Positions 28,344-37,146 of a stretch of 57,945 nt of DNA are shown here, in pieces. Source of the DNA: Halothiobacillus sp. 35-54-62 (GTDB lineage: Bacteria > Pseudomonadota > Gammaproteobacteria > Halothiobacillales > Halothiobacillaceae); NCBI GenBank assembly GCA_002281295.1, contig NCFS01000004.1, forward strand, positions 1 through 57,945, read 5' to 3'. Within the stretch, counting starts at the first letter, position 1; every line of letters starts with the position of its first letter. The translations under genes and the position numbers were made by a program. The notes under the pieces are model-generated. The model made no database searches. It was not told the origin of the DNA and was given only the letters and a program-made list of their open reading frames with translations.

Positions 28344-31217
28344 ATGACAGGATTGTTCGCCGTGCTCGGCGCGTTAATGGGGTTGGGTGTTGCAGGGTTT
28401 GCGGGCCTGGTCGGCGGCGCGGTAACCGGGTTTCTTTTAGGGCGCGTGGCAAAGCTGGCCGATCAAATACGCGCCCTGCGTGAAGATCAGCAATGGCTGC
28501 GGGCGCAATTGGCCAGCCGCTCGCCTGAGCAGGCGCCCGAGCAGGCGCCTGAGCAGACGGCTGAGCAGATGGCTGAGCAGACGGCTGAGCAGACGGCTGA
28601 GCTGGCGCCTGATGCGGCCTTCAATGCCGCCCGCGTTTTGGAAGATCAACCCGCCCAAGATTCAGCGGGCGAGGTTGCGCCACCCGAAGTGCGCGCAACG
28701 TCATCGGCGTTCTATGCCAACCCGCCGCCGCAACCCGTTGATTTACCGAGCCCGCCACCCGCCCAAACGGCGGATGCCCCCTTGGGTTGGCAAGCGCCAC
28801 CCAAAGCGCAAAATCACTTTGCCGCCCAAGCGTACCGCTTTTTAACCGAAGGCAATGTGGTGGCTAAAATTGGCGTGATCGTGCTGTTTTTCGGGGTTGC
28901 TTTTTTACTGAAATATGCCGCCGAGCAGGCGATTTTCCCGATTCAAATGCGGTTGGCCTTGGTCGGTGTGGGCGGTGTCGTCTTGCTGGGGCTGGGGTGG
29001 TTTTTGCGCCAACGGCACACCGAATACGCTCTGATTGTGCAAGGCGGCGGCATTGGTGTGCTGTACTTAACGCTGTTTGCTGCCTTTCGCTTATATCACC
29101 TGGTGCCCGCAGGCCTGACATTGGGTTTGATGCTTGGGGTTGTGGCCGCCGCCGCCTTATTAGCCCTTGTGCAAAACGCGAAAAGCTTGGCTATTTTAGG
29201 GATAACGGGCGGGTTTTTAGCCCCGATTTTGGCGGGCAGCCCTACGGGCAGCCATGTTGATTTATTCAGTTATTACTTGATTTTGGATTTAAGTATTGTG
29301 CTCATCGCTTGGCGCAAAGCGTGGCGGGCACTGAATTTGATCGCATTTATTTTCACGTTTGTGATTGGCACGCTGTGGGGCGTGTTGCGTTATCGCCCCG
29401 AATGGTTTGCCACGACCGAGCCATTTTTGATTGGTTTTTATCTGATTTTTCTCGCCACCGCGATTTTATTTGCACGCCAGCAAATGGCGGCGGGGCAACG
29501 GGATTATGTCCAATCAACCCTTGTTTTCGGGCCGCCGCTGGTGGGGTTTGGCTTGCAAGCGCTGCTGGTTCAGCACTTTGATTATGGCTTGGCGTGGAGT
29601 GCGTTTTTGCTTGGCCTATTGTATTTGCTGCTGGCGATTGGGCTCAAATGGGTGCAAGGCTTGCGTTATCGCACGCTCAACGAGGCATTTTTAGCACTCG
29701 GGATTGGCTTTGTGACTTTAGCCGTGCCATTTGCCTTTGATGGCCAGTGGACAGCCACCACCTGGGCGCTTGAAGGCGCGGCAATGCTCTGGGTGGGGTT
29801 GCGCCAAAATAAACGCGCACCCGTTTGGCTCGGTTTGCTGTTGCAGCTCGGGGCTGGTGTGGCGGTGGGCGATAGCCCCCCAAGCTTTCCGGCTACTTGG
29901 CCACTGGTCGATGGCTTTTTTATGAGCGCCGTGGCCATCGCCGGGGCGGGAATGATCTGCGCTTATTTGCTGCGAACGCTGCAACCGATGCGGGGGGTTG
30001 CTCGGGTTTTGGTTGGCTGGAGCGCGCTGTGGTGGTATGGCGCGGGTCTGGTGGATTTGCTGGATTTTTATGATTCGATGGCAACGGTTAACCCGCTGAT
30101 TTTATTTGTGACGTTTTCGTTGATCCTGCTTTTGGCGCTGCGCCTGATGTGGCGCGACTGGCGCGTTTTGGCTTATGCACCCGGGGTTAGCCTCGGGCTT
30201 TTATGGCTGCTGGGGGTATTTAGCCTGTTGTTTTTACCCCGCACCTTAATTGGCACCGCTTTTTGGGCCTGGCCACTGGCATTTGCCGTGGTATTTGCAG
30301 GTGTGCGCGGGTTAGAGCGTGGTAATAATCCGGTTGCCGGGGCGGGGTGGGTGCTGGGGGCTGGTGTGTGGCTCATCGCTTTATTGCTGCAACCGCAGCT
30401 GCTGGCTTGGTTTTGGCCAGATAACGCGGCGGGGTATCGCTCTTTTGCCCTTGCCGATTTTAGTAGTCAGGGCGCTTGGCCCGACTTGGCATGGGGGTTC
30501 GCCGCGCTCTTGGTCTTGGCTTGGATGCGTTTTGCCCCCCATTGGCCTTTTGGGCAAAAGTGGGCTTATTGGCCGGTATTTCGTGGATGGGCGGCGGTGG
30601 GTTTGATGGCTTTTTTAATGCTGTGGTTGCTGGGTATGCATTTTTTGGGCATCGAAAATAAGGACTACGGGTTGAATTGGGCCTGGCCATTAACCTGGGG
30701 TGCCTGGCCGTTATTCAATGGGGTGGATGGGCTGACCGGGCTGATATTCGCCTTGCTGTTGTTTTTGCTGCGCGATGAAACCCTTGCGCTGGCGCCTGCG
30801 ACTCGGCGCTATGGCTTTTGGGTGCTCGGTTTGCTGGCATTTATTTGGCTTAATGCGATGTTAGCGCGGGGGCTTGCGGTGTTTGCGGGCTTGCCGCTTG
30901 GCGATTCTTCGTTTTGGGGATTGGCCACCGTGCAAACTACGTATTCTATTGCGTGGTCGATTTTAGGCTTGGGCTTGATTGTGCTGGCCAGCCGATTAGC
31001 ACGGCGTTGGTTGTGGCTGGCGGCTGCCCTGCTGCTGGGTGTGGTGGTGCTGAAGCTATTTTTCGTGGATTTATCGGGTTCCGACACGATTGCGCGCATT
31101 GTCTCGTTTATGGGGGTGGGGGTTTTGCTGCTGTTGGCGGGTTATGTGGCGCCGATACCGGCCAAGCTGATACCGTCTAAGCCGATACCGTCTAAGAAGG
31201 GCGCTAATTCCCCTTAG
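28344..31217 (+). CDS. DUF2339 multi-span membrane protein
   Basis: A 957-residue inner-membrane protein of the DUF2339 family, whose function is unknown. It opens with a glycine-rich span (residues 1-35), a short coiled stretch, and seven tandem four-residue repeats E-Q-x-x (residues about 62-89). A proline-rich linker leads to a core with more than twenty predicted spans starting near VVAKIGVIVLFFGVAFLL. The core carries the usual YRFLTEGNVVAKIG entry and GGGIGVLYLTLFAAF. Lys/Pro repeats end it (AKLIPSKPIPSKK). Ribosome site AAGGAAAG lies before the ATG. It follows yejE after 42 bases, so co-transcription is possible, but no functional link is known. Confidence 0.85.
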   Translation: MTGLFAVLGALMGLGVAGFAGLVGGAVTGFLLGRVAKLADQIRALREDQQWLRAQLASRSPEQAPEQAPEQTAEQMAEQTAEQTAELAPDAAFNAARVLEDQPAQDSAGEVAPPEVRATSSAFYANPPPQPVDLPSPPPAQTADAPLGWQAPPKAQNHFAAQAYRFLTEGNVVAKIGVIVLFFGVAFLLKYAAEQAIFPIQMRLALVGVGGVVLLGLGWFLRQRHTEYALIVQGGGIGVLYLTLFAAFRLYHLVPAGLTLGLMLGVVAAAALLALVQNAKSLAILGITGGFLAPILAGSPTGSHVDLFSYYLILDLSIVLIAWRKAWRALNLIAFIFTFVIGTLWGVLRYRPEWFATTEPFLIGFYLIFLATAILFARQQMAAGQRDYVQSTLVFGPPLVGFGLQALLVQHFDYGLAWSAFLLGLLYLLLAIGLKWVQGLRYRTLNEAFLALGIGFVTLAVPFAFDGQWTATTWALEGAAMLWVGLRQNKRAPVWLGLLLQLGAGVAVGDSPPSFPATWPLVDGFFMSAVAIAGAGMICAYLLRTLQPMRGVARVLVGWSALWWYGAGLVDLLDFYDSMATVNPLILFVTFSLILLLALRLMWRDWRVLAYAPGVSLGLLWLLGVFSLLFLPRTLIGTAFWAWPLAFAVVFAGVRGLERGNNPVAGAGWVLGAGVWLIALLLQPQLLAWFWPDNAAGYRSFALADFSSQGAWPDLAWGFAALLVLAWMRFAPHWPFGQKWAYWPVFRGWAAVGLMAFLMLWLLGMHFLGIENKDYGLNWAWPLTWGAWPLFNGVDGLTGLIFALLLFLLRDETLALAPATRRYGFWVLGLLAFIWLNAMLARGLAVFAGLPLGDSSFWGLATVQTTYSIAWSILGLGLIVLASRLARRWLWLAAALLLGVVVLKLFFVDLSGSDTIARIVSFMGVGVLLLLAGYVAPIPAKLIPSKPIPSKKGANSP
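28527..28610 (+). repeat. Seven tandem 12-bp repeats within the DUF2339 gene
   Basis: Units GAGCAGGCGCCC, GAGCAGGCGCCT, GAGCAGACGGCT, GAGCAGATGGCT, GAGCAGACGGCT (twice) and GAGCTGGCGCCT run without gaps. Being a multiple of three, copy-number change would lengthen or shorten the acidic E-Q-x-x linker without a frameshift. Confidence 0.95.
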
Positions 31218-31254
31218 CCCCGCTTTTTTAAAGGGGCTGTAGGGGCGGGGAGGC

Positions 31255-32490
31255 TTAGATGGCTGCCAGCGCGTGAACCCGTGCTTGGTGCAGCGCGGTT
31301 TTCATGGCGGTGCCCGTGAGCCCTGCGGCCACAAAGGGGGTGGGGGACACCTGCCGCGCCACCTCGGCGGCGGCTTGCACCCGTGCGGCTTGCGGGTAAT
31401 CGCAGGTTTCAGCGCCTAATCGCCCACGGGCATCGGCATGGCAGGCGAGCAGGGCATCATTCATGCGCTCGGGGCGGCGCAGGCCATCGAGGGATTCGAT
31501 TAAATCGAGCAGGGTGGCGGGGCGCATGTCGAGCGCTTGGTGCACGCGGCCATGTTGGGCGGTCACGAGCAGGGCGAGTTCTTTTGTGGCTTTGGGTACG
31601 CGCAGCCGCTCGCACAGGGCGGTGGCGGGCGCCACGCCGCGCGCTTCGTGGCCGATATGGCGCGGCCATAGATCCGGGGGGGTGAGGGCTTTGCCTAAAT
31701 CGTGGCACAGCACGGCAAAGCGAATATCGGGGTTTTGCGTGAGGTGTGCGCTGGCGGTTAACGCAAGCAGGGTGTGCCGGCCGCTATCGATTTCTGGGTG
31801 GTATTTTTCGGGTTGTGGCACGCCAAATAAGGCATCTACTTCGGGGAATAAAATTTTAAGTGCGCCCACCGCCCGCAGGTGCTCAAAGTAGCGGGCGGGG
31901 TGGTTGCAGCTGAGCGCTTTATGGGTTTCTTGCCAAACGCGCTCGGCCGTGAGGCTATTGAGCTCGCCTGTTTCGACCATGGCGCGCATGAGGGCGGCGG
32001 TTTCTGGCGCGAGGGTGAAGCCAAAATCGGCCAGCTGGGCGGCAAAGCGGGCAACCCGCAACACGCGCAGCGGATCTTCGCTGAAGGCGGGGCTTACGTG
32101 GCGCAAAAGGCGTGCGTCTAAATCGGCTTTGAAGTTGAAGGGGTCAATGAGTTGGCCATCGATGGTTTGCGCCATGGCATTAATGGTTAAGTCGCGGCGC
32201 AATAAATCTTGCTCTAAGGTGACATCGGGGGCGGCGAAAAAGGCAAACCCCTGATGGCCAATGCCTGATTTGCGCTCGGTGCGTGCCAGCGCATATTCCT
32301 CGCCTGAGTTGGGATGAATAAATACCGGAAAATCATTGCCCACCGGCACAAAGCCACGCGCTTGCATGCGGGCGGGTGTTTCGCCCAGCACCACCCAATC
32401 GCGATCGTGCAGCGGGCGACCCAGCAGGCGATCGCGCACGGCGCCCCCCACCACAAAGCAGTTGAGCGCTGAGGGAGTATCGGCCTTCAT
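31255..32490 (-). CDS. cca: CCA-adding tRNA nucleotidyltransferase (with HD domain)
   Basis: Adds or repairs the 3' CCA of tRNAs without a template. It is a class II enzyme: FVVGGAVRDRLLG and the metal-binding DRDWVV at the N-terminus, and RRDLTINAMA as the second catalytic motif. EDPLRVLRVARFAAQL is the neck, and the C-terminal HD phosphohydrolase domain has FAVLCHDLGKALTP. The length of 411 equals E. coli Cca (412), which has the same HD domain with phosphatase activity. Its start overlaps the stop of the upstream c-di-GMP enzyme as ATGA, so it is translated from the same message. Confidence 0.96.
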   Translation of the reverse strand: MKADTPSALNCFVVGGAVRDRLLGRPLHDRDWVVLGETPARMQARGFVPVGNDFPVFIHPNSGEEYALARTERKSGIGHQGFAFFAAPDVTLEQDLLRRDLTINAMAQTIDGQLIDPFNFKADLDARLLRHVSPAFSEDPLRVLRVARFAAQLADFGFTLAPETAALMRAMVETGELNSLTAERVWQETHKALSCNHPARYFEHLRAVGALKILFPEVDALFGVPQPEKYHPEIDSGRHTLLALTASAHLTQNPDIRFAVLCHDLGKALTPPDLWPRHIGHEARGVAPATALCERLRVPKATKELALLVTAQHGRVHQALDMRPATLLDLIESLDGLRRPERMNDALLACHADARGRLGAETCDYPQAARVQAAAEVARQVSPTPFVAAGLTGTAMKTALHQARVHALAAI

Positions 32491-35400
32491 GGGGCGAGCT
32501 CGGGCTTAACGACCAGTTCAGCCAAATAGGCTTGCACTTGGCCGAGCAGGTGGTGAAATTCGGCGGTACGGCAGCCATCGATGGTTTCAAGGGCGTGCAG
32601 GGCTTGGTGCGCCATGTCGAGCGCGCTGCCTTGCAGTGCTTGGTTAATGATGAACTGGTTCACCGGGCAGTGTGCCGCTGGGTTTGGCTGATGGGGCGCG
32701 GTCGGTGCGCTTAGGGCGGCTTTGGGCGGATGATAGGCGTTGAGCATTTGCCAGTGGGTGGCAATGGCACCCAGTGCCGTGCGAGGCACAGGGGCGGGTT
32801 CGGCTTGAAGCGGTGAGTTTAAGAAGGTGCGTATTTGCTCGGGCGGCAGGGGGCGCGCCAGGGCGTAGCCTTGCCCCAGATCGGCACCTAAAATTTGTAC
32901 CGCTTCGATAAGATCGGGGTATTCCAAGCCTTCGGCCACCACGTCTAAATCAAGCGCGTGGGTCATGTGGATGAGGGCGCCGATAAATTTAATGATGCGC
33001 GCCGGGTCATCATAGGCCGAGCGAATGAGGGCTTGGTCGATTTTTACGGTATCAAATGGCAGGTTATTGAGGCGAATCAAACTGCTGTAGCCTGCACCCA
33101 AATCATCCATGGCGAGGGTGATACCTAATTGCGCCAAACCCCGCATGTGCTGCGCGGCTTGGTCTATTTCTTGTATCTCGTGGTGTTCGAGCAACTCGAG
33201 CGTGAGCCGATGGGCGGGGATTTTATGCTGCTCTAACGCCGTTTTAACCCAGGGGATGCAATCGGGCGAGGCCAAGGCTTCTAGCGGTAAATTGAGTGAT
33301 AAGCCGAGGCCAGGGTTTGGGCTAGGATTTGGGCTAAAACCCGAGTTATCACTTGGGGTGGCCGTGCGATTAGCCTGATCCCACAGGTTAAGTTGATTTA
33401 AGCCTTGCAAAAGCCCTTCACGGAACAGCTGGATGATTTGGCTTTCGTTGAGCCTAGGGATAAATTGGTTTGGCATGATGAGGGTGCCATCGGCCAAAAC
33501 GAGCCGCGCTAGGGCTTCAACTTTTTCAATGCGACCGGTGCGCAAATCCATTATGGGTTGATAGTAGAACCGGATGCCGTGGTTATAAAACGCTTGGCGC
33601 CAATGGTCCAGTTCTTGAATTGAAATATTGATGCTGTGGGTTTGATTAAACTGCTGCCAAGTTTGGCTAACAAAAAACCCCAATTGCTGGCAAAACGCTT
33701 GGCGAAACGCCGTTTCAAATTGCCCAGGGTAGCCCCCGTAGAGGGTGAGCACGGCAATAGGACGGCGGTGTTCATCTAAAATGGGCACCCCCATAGAGCT
33801 GCGAATGCCGACACTTAAGGCCGCCTCGCGCCAGGGTAAGGCCTCGGGGGTGGTTGAAAAGCTTGCTATGGTTTGCAGTTGCCCTTGGCGAAACGCGCGG
33901 GCGGTGGCGCCTTGCATTTCTGGCTGGCCTACGATGATTTTTGGCATGCGCAGCGCGCCGTACTGCTGTTGCATGGCATCAATAAAGGGGTCAATTTGCG
34001 CGCCAAAATTGATAATAAATTCGCCATCGGGGTTCGGGGTGCCAATCCAACAGGCTTGAATGCCCGTGCATTGGCACAGCAGGCTGAGCATTTGCTCATT
34101 AAATTCTTGCCAGGATAAGGTGTTGCGGCTCAACTTATCCACTTCGCCCAAAAGGGTTTGGTACTGGTTGTTAATCCGTTGTTCGGCCTCGAGCTCCTCT
34201 GATAACTCAATCGACAGGCGTTCGGTTAAAACGAGCTCAAGCTTGCTTAAATCTTGCATGCTCAAGCGAAAACGCGCGAGCAACTCATCAAACTGATGTA
34301 AGTAAATGGTCATGGCGCGCACAAGCGAGCTGGCCGATACGCCAATTAAGGCATGAACGCGCCCCACGCTGGCGGCTGAAGCGCGGTGCTCGGCTTCGGT
34401 GAGTTCGGGTTTTAAAAGCTGAGTTAAATGCTCAGTTTGGCGTTGAATTAAGTGCGCGTATTCACTTTTATTCAGCCAGTTAACAATCACTTGAGCGTCG
34501 GGATCGGTCGCGATGAGCTCGGTATAGAAAAAATCGACAAAGCCTGCCACCAAGGCGGGGATGTCTTTTTCAAAGGTTTGGAGTAATACCGCCGCCGCTT
34601 CGCCATACGGCAAGATGCGGGCGGGCGATAGGCGGGTTTCATCGCGGGTATCGAGCAGCGCAGTGGCATCATCATTCCAAATATGCCAAGCATTTTTGCG
34701 GTTGCGCTTTTTACTTTTAGAAATATAAAGTGCCGCATCGGCATGGCGCAGCAGTTGTTCCGGCTCCACGCCATCTTGCGGGAATAAGGTAACGCCCATG
34801 CTGGCTTGAACAATGCTTTTTTGTTTCGGTAAAGCATAGGGCGCGCTCAAGGCTTGGCTTAAGCGATCTAAGGTTTTGTAGAGGTGTTTTTTGCGCTCAA
34901 TGCCCTCTATAAGCAAGATAAATTCATCTCCGCCTTGTCGCACGGCTAAATCGGCCTCGCGCAGGGCACCCTTAAGCCGTTCTGCGAGCATTTTCAATAA
35001 GATATCGCCCACCGCATGACCCCAGCGATCATTGATCGGCTTGAAATCATCTAAATCCAGCATAATCACCGCCAGCGTTTGGCTGTTACGCCGTGCGCGC
35101 GCCATGGCTTTGGGGAGTTCTTCGTCTAAAAAACGCCGATTGGCCAACCCCGTTAGGGCATCGTGATAGGCGAGATAAGCGGTTTGTTCGTGCTCATCAC
35201 TCAGGCGCTGGCGTAAATCAAATTGTGCGAGCGCATTGCCTAAAAGCTCACCTAAGCGATGCAGGGTGTCGCCGAGGATGGGTTCGAGCGCATGCTCGTG
35301 TACGGCACCCACCAAGAGCACCGCCCAAGGCCGCTCAAAACGCACGATGGGCATTAAAAAAGTGGTGCATGCCCAGCCCGCTGGGGTGTACTCCGCAAAT

Positions 35401-35795
35401 AAGCGATTGAGCGGCGAGTGGGGGGTGTTGTCAATCGTGGGCGTTGCACTGCGTTGTGCCGCATTAATTTGCGCGCTAAATGCCTGCGTTTGCAGAGAGG
35501 TGAGGTGGCTCAATAGCTGCTCGCCCTCACCGCCGCTTGCGATGATGCGCACCGTATCGGGCTGTGCTGCATCGGTTTGCCCGACCCAAGCGTGAACAAA
35601 TAAGCCCGAGGCCAGAAGCTGGGTGCACACAACCGCGAGCATTTCATGCTCATCGGTCGCGTTAATGAGCACGCCAATTTGCCCCAGTAGCGATTGGAGC
35701 AGGGCATGTTGGCGCTCTAAGCGCTCGACGAGCTGCTCGACGTGCAAATGAACGGCAGGAGGCGGGGGCAGGTTGGGGTTAGGGGGCAGGGTCAC
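32487..35795 (-). CDS. Multi-sensor GGDEF-EAL c-di-GMP enzyme with globin-like and GAF domains
   Basis: A soluble 1102-residue protein with both c-di-GMP synthase and phosphodiesterase domains. I read, in order: GAF-like domain (about 25-195); GGDEF domain with intact RQGGDEF (288-292) and a product-inhibition site R279-x-x-D282 five residues before it; globin-like sensor domain (about 400-540) with H456 as a candidate haem ligand and VGRVHALIGVSA; second GAF-like domain (about 555-720); and EAL domain from 735. The EAL residues look catalytic: E760-A-L, ELLEHHE, MDDLGAGYSS, VKID, AEGLE and GQGYALARPL. A linker with repeated Pro-Asn and Gly-Leu lies inside the EAL domain, and the last 100 residues match nothing I know. 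Both activities may be present, switched by gas or redox signals; this is inference. It is upstream of and overlaps cca. Confidence 0.88.
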   Translation of the reverse strand: MTLPPNPNLPPPPAVHLHVEQLVERLERQHALLQSLLGQIGVLINATDEHEMLAVVCTQLLASGLFVHAWVGQTDAAQPDTVRIIASGGEGEQLLSHLTSLQTQAFSAQINAAQRSATPTIDNTPHSPLNRLFAEYTPAGWACTTFLMPIVRFERPWAVLLVGAVHEHALEPILGDTLHRLGELLGNALAQFDLRQRLSDEHEQTAYLAYHDALTGLANRRFLDEELPKAMARARRNSQTLAVIMLDLDDFKPINDRWGHAVGDILLKMLAERLKGALREADLAVRQGGDEFILLIEGIERKKHLYKTLDRLSQALSAPYALPKQKSIVQASMGVTLFPQDGVEPEQLLRHADAALYISKSKKRNRKNAWHIWNDDATALLDTRDETRLSPARILPYGEAAAVLLQTFEKDIPALVAGFVDFFYTELIATDPDAQVIVNWLNKSEYAHLIQRQTEHLTQLLKPELTEAEHRASAASVGRVHALIGVSASSLVRAMTIYLHQFDELLARFRLSMQDLSKLELVLTERLSIELSEELEAEQRINNQYQTLLGEVDKLSRNTLSWQEFNEQMLSLLCQCTGIQACWIGTPNPDGEFIINFGAQIDPFIDAMQQQYGALRMPKIIVGQPEMQGATARAFRQGQLQTIASFSTTPEALPWREAALSVGIRSSMGVPILDEHRRPIAVLTLYGGYPGQFETAFRQAFCQQLGFFVSQTWQQFNQTHSINISIQELDHWRQAFYNHGIRFYYQPIMDLRTGRIEKVEALARLVLADGTLIMPNQFIPRLNESQIIQLFREGLLQGLNQLNLWDQANRTATPSDNSGFSPNPSPNPGLGLSLNLPLEALASPDCIPWVKTALEQHKIPAHRLTLELLEHHEIQEIDQAAQHMRGLAQLGITLAMDDLGAGYSSLIRLNNLPFDTVKIDQALIRSAYDDPARIIKFIGALIHMTHALDLDVVAEGLEYPDLIEAVQILGADLGQGYALARPLPPEQIRTFLNSPLQAEPAPVPRTALGAIATHWQMLNAYHPPKAALSAPTAPHQPNPAAHCPVNQFIINQALQGSALDMAHQALHALETIDGCRTAEFHHLLGQVQAYLAELVVKPELAP

Positions 35796-35968
35796 AATGT
35801 GCGGTTTCCGATAAGCTGCGAAAAATGGTTAACCCAAGCGTTGAAAATTATAGTCACGATAATCGAATCTAGGGGTAAATCAAATGTAAAAAAGTGTTAG
35901 CGTGGCTCGGTTTTGCTGCCGACCGTGCACGATGAGCGAATCCCCCGAATGAAGTTTTAATTGCGCCA

Positions 35969-36802
35969 ATGAGTAGACCCATGACTGAACCACTAAATGA
36001 ACAGCCCCTATCGCCCCAAGAAAATCTGCCCGATGAGCATCCGCCCCAAGATAATCCGCCCGATGAGCAGCGCGATGAGCGCACCGAGCTTTTGATTGGC
36101 GCATCGGGGTTGGCGCGGTTGCGTGCCGCGCGGGTATTGGTGGCCGGTCTTGGGGGCGTGGGCGGTGCGTGTGCAGAATCTTTGGTGCGCGCGGGGGTGG
36201 GGGTGGTGTATCTGCTGGATCACGATCAATTTGGCGCATCGAATTTGAATCGGCAGCTGTTGTGCACGCAAGCGGTACTTGGCCTTGGCAAGGCCAAGGT
36301 GGCGGTGGCGCGGTTTGCCGCGATTCGCGATGATGTTAACACCGTGGCGCTGCCGTATTTTTTGCAGGAATCGATGGTGGCAGATTTGCTCGATCAATAT
36401 CCCCTCGATGCCATTGCCGATTGTATTGATTCGATCGGTGTGAAAGCGGTGTTGCTGGCGCAGGCGCGGGCGCGCGGCATTGCGACGATGACCGCCTTGG
36501 GCGCGGGGAATCGGCGGGATGTGCGTGCCATTCGGGTGGGGACATTGGCTGAGGTGCAGGGCTGCGGTTTGGCGCGGGTGCTGCGCACGCGCTTGCGCCG
36601 CTTGAATGCTGCGTTAGATTTTCCGGCGGTGTATTCAACCGAGTTACCCCAAAAGCCCGCGCCGCATGTGGCCAATGCGTCGGGTATTCGGCCCCGCGCC
36701 GTTAACGGCACGATAAGCTATATGCCCAATGTGTTTGGCCATATGGTGGCGGGGGAAATTATTCGCGGGTTGCTGGAACACCCGCCAGTGGGCGGGGGCT
36801 AA
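35969..36802 (+). CDS. tcdA: tRNA threonylcarbamoyladenosine dehydratase
   Basis: E1-like ATP-dependent enzyme that cyclises t6A37 to ct6A in tRNAs reading ANN codons. The ThiF/MoeB-type nucleotide site is VLVAGLGGVGGACAESLVRAG, and the adenylation arginine motif is SNLNRQL. DCIDSIGVKAVLL and the TcdA-type GAGNRRD follow. 277 residues against 268 in E. coli. The extra length is an acidic, proline-rich N-terminus (about residues 8-38) built from a duplicated 30-base unit (36012-36039 and 36042-36069). ATGs at 35969 and 35981 are both possible, and neither has a good ribosome site. Its stop overlaps the convergent fis gene by four bases. Confidence 0.93.
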   Translation: MSRPMTEPLNEQPLSPQENLPDEHPPQDNPPDEQRDERTELLIGASGLARLRAARVLVAGLGGVGGACAESLVRAGVGVVYLLDHDQFGASNLNRQLLCTQAVLGLGKAKVAVARFAAIRDDVNTVALPYFLQESMVADLLDQYPLDAIADCIDSIGVKAVLLAQARARGIATMTALGAGNRRDVRAIRVGTLAEVQGCGLARVLRTRLRRLNAALDFPAVYSTELPQKPAPHVANASGIRPRAVNGTISYMPNVFGHMVAGEIIRGLLEHPPVGGG

Positions 36803-37134
36803 AGTGCCGCGTCGCCCTCAAGTAAGTGATGTATTTTAAGCTTTTTGCGTAAGGTGCTGCGGTTGATGCCTAAACATTCAGCCGCGCGCGATTGGTTGTT
36901 CTCGCAGCGCGCCATGGCGGTTTCAAGCAAGGGGCGCTCAATTTGCGCAATCACCAACTCGTAGAGATTATTGGGCTGATCGCCTTCTAAGGTTTCCCAT
37001 AAGGCATCCAGCGCGGCGCGAACGGCGTGTTGAATGGGGTTGTCATCAAAGTTTTGATCGGTATTCACGCACAGCCATCCACTTTGCGTGCCGCTAGATT
37101 CCGGGGGTGATGGTGATTTAGGTGTCTGATTCAT
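36799..37134 (-). CDS. fis: Fis-family nucleoid protein
   Basis: DNA-bending regulator of rRNA promoters, recombination and chromosome structure. The C-terminal helix-turn-helix QSRAAECLGINRSTLRKKLK is nearly identical to Fis and to NtrC-family C-termini. The preceding segment (YELVIAQIERPLLETAMARCENN) is the Fis dimer core. The 111 residues include an N-terminal part rich in Pro and Ser that is longer than in E. coli Fis (98). It lies 12 bases after dusB, the classical dusB-fis operon, which supports Fis over a stray NtrC fragment. Confidence 0.94.
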   Translation of the reverse strand: MNQTPKSPSPPESSGTQSGWLCVNTDQNFDDNPIQHAVRAALDALWETLEGDQPNNLYELVIAQIERPLLETAMARCENNQSRAAECLGINRSTLRKKLKIHHLLEGDAAL

Positions 37135-37146
37135 AGGGGTATTTAG

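Noticed and set aside
31216-31250. GC-rich symmetry between the DUF2339 gene and cca as a terminator
   Set aside because: Alternative stems are possible (AGCCCC/GGGGCT or CCCCGC/GCGGGG), but the only T or A run lies in the loop, not after the stem. I did not call it.
35812-35822. A sigma-28-like CCGATAA upstream of tcdA
   Set aside because: It lacks the first G and any -35 match, and lies about 150 bases before tcdA. I saw no reason for flagellar control of that gene.
36799-37134. The fis gene as the C-terminus of a truncated NtrC-type activator
   Set aside because: The helix-turn-helix is shared by both, but the Fis dimer core, the size and the position after dusB point to Fis.
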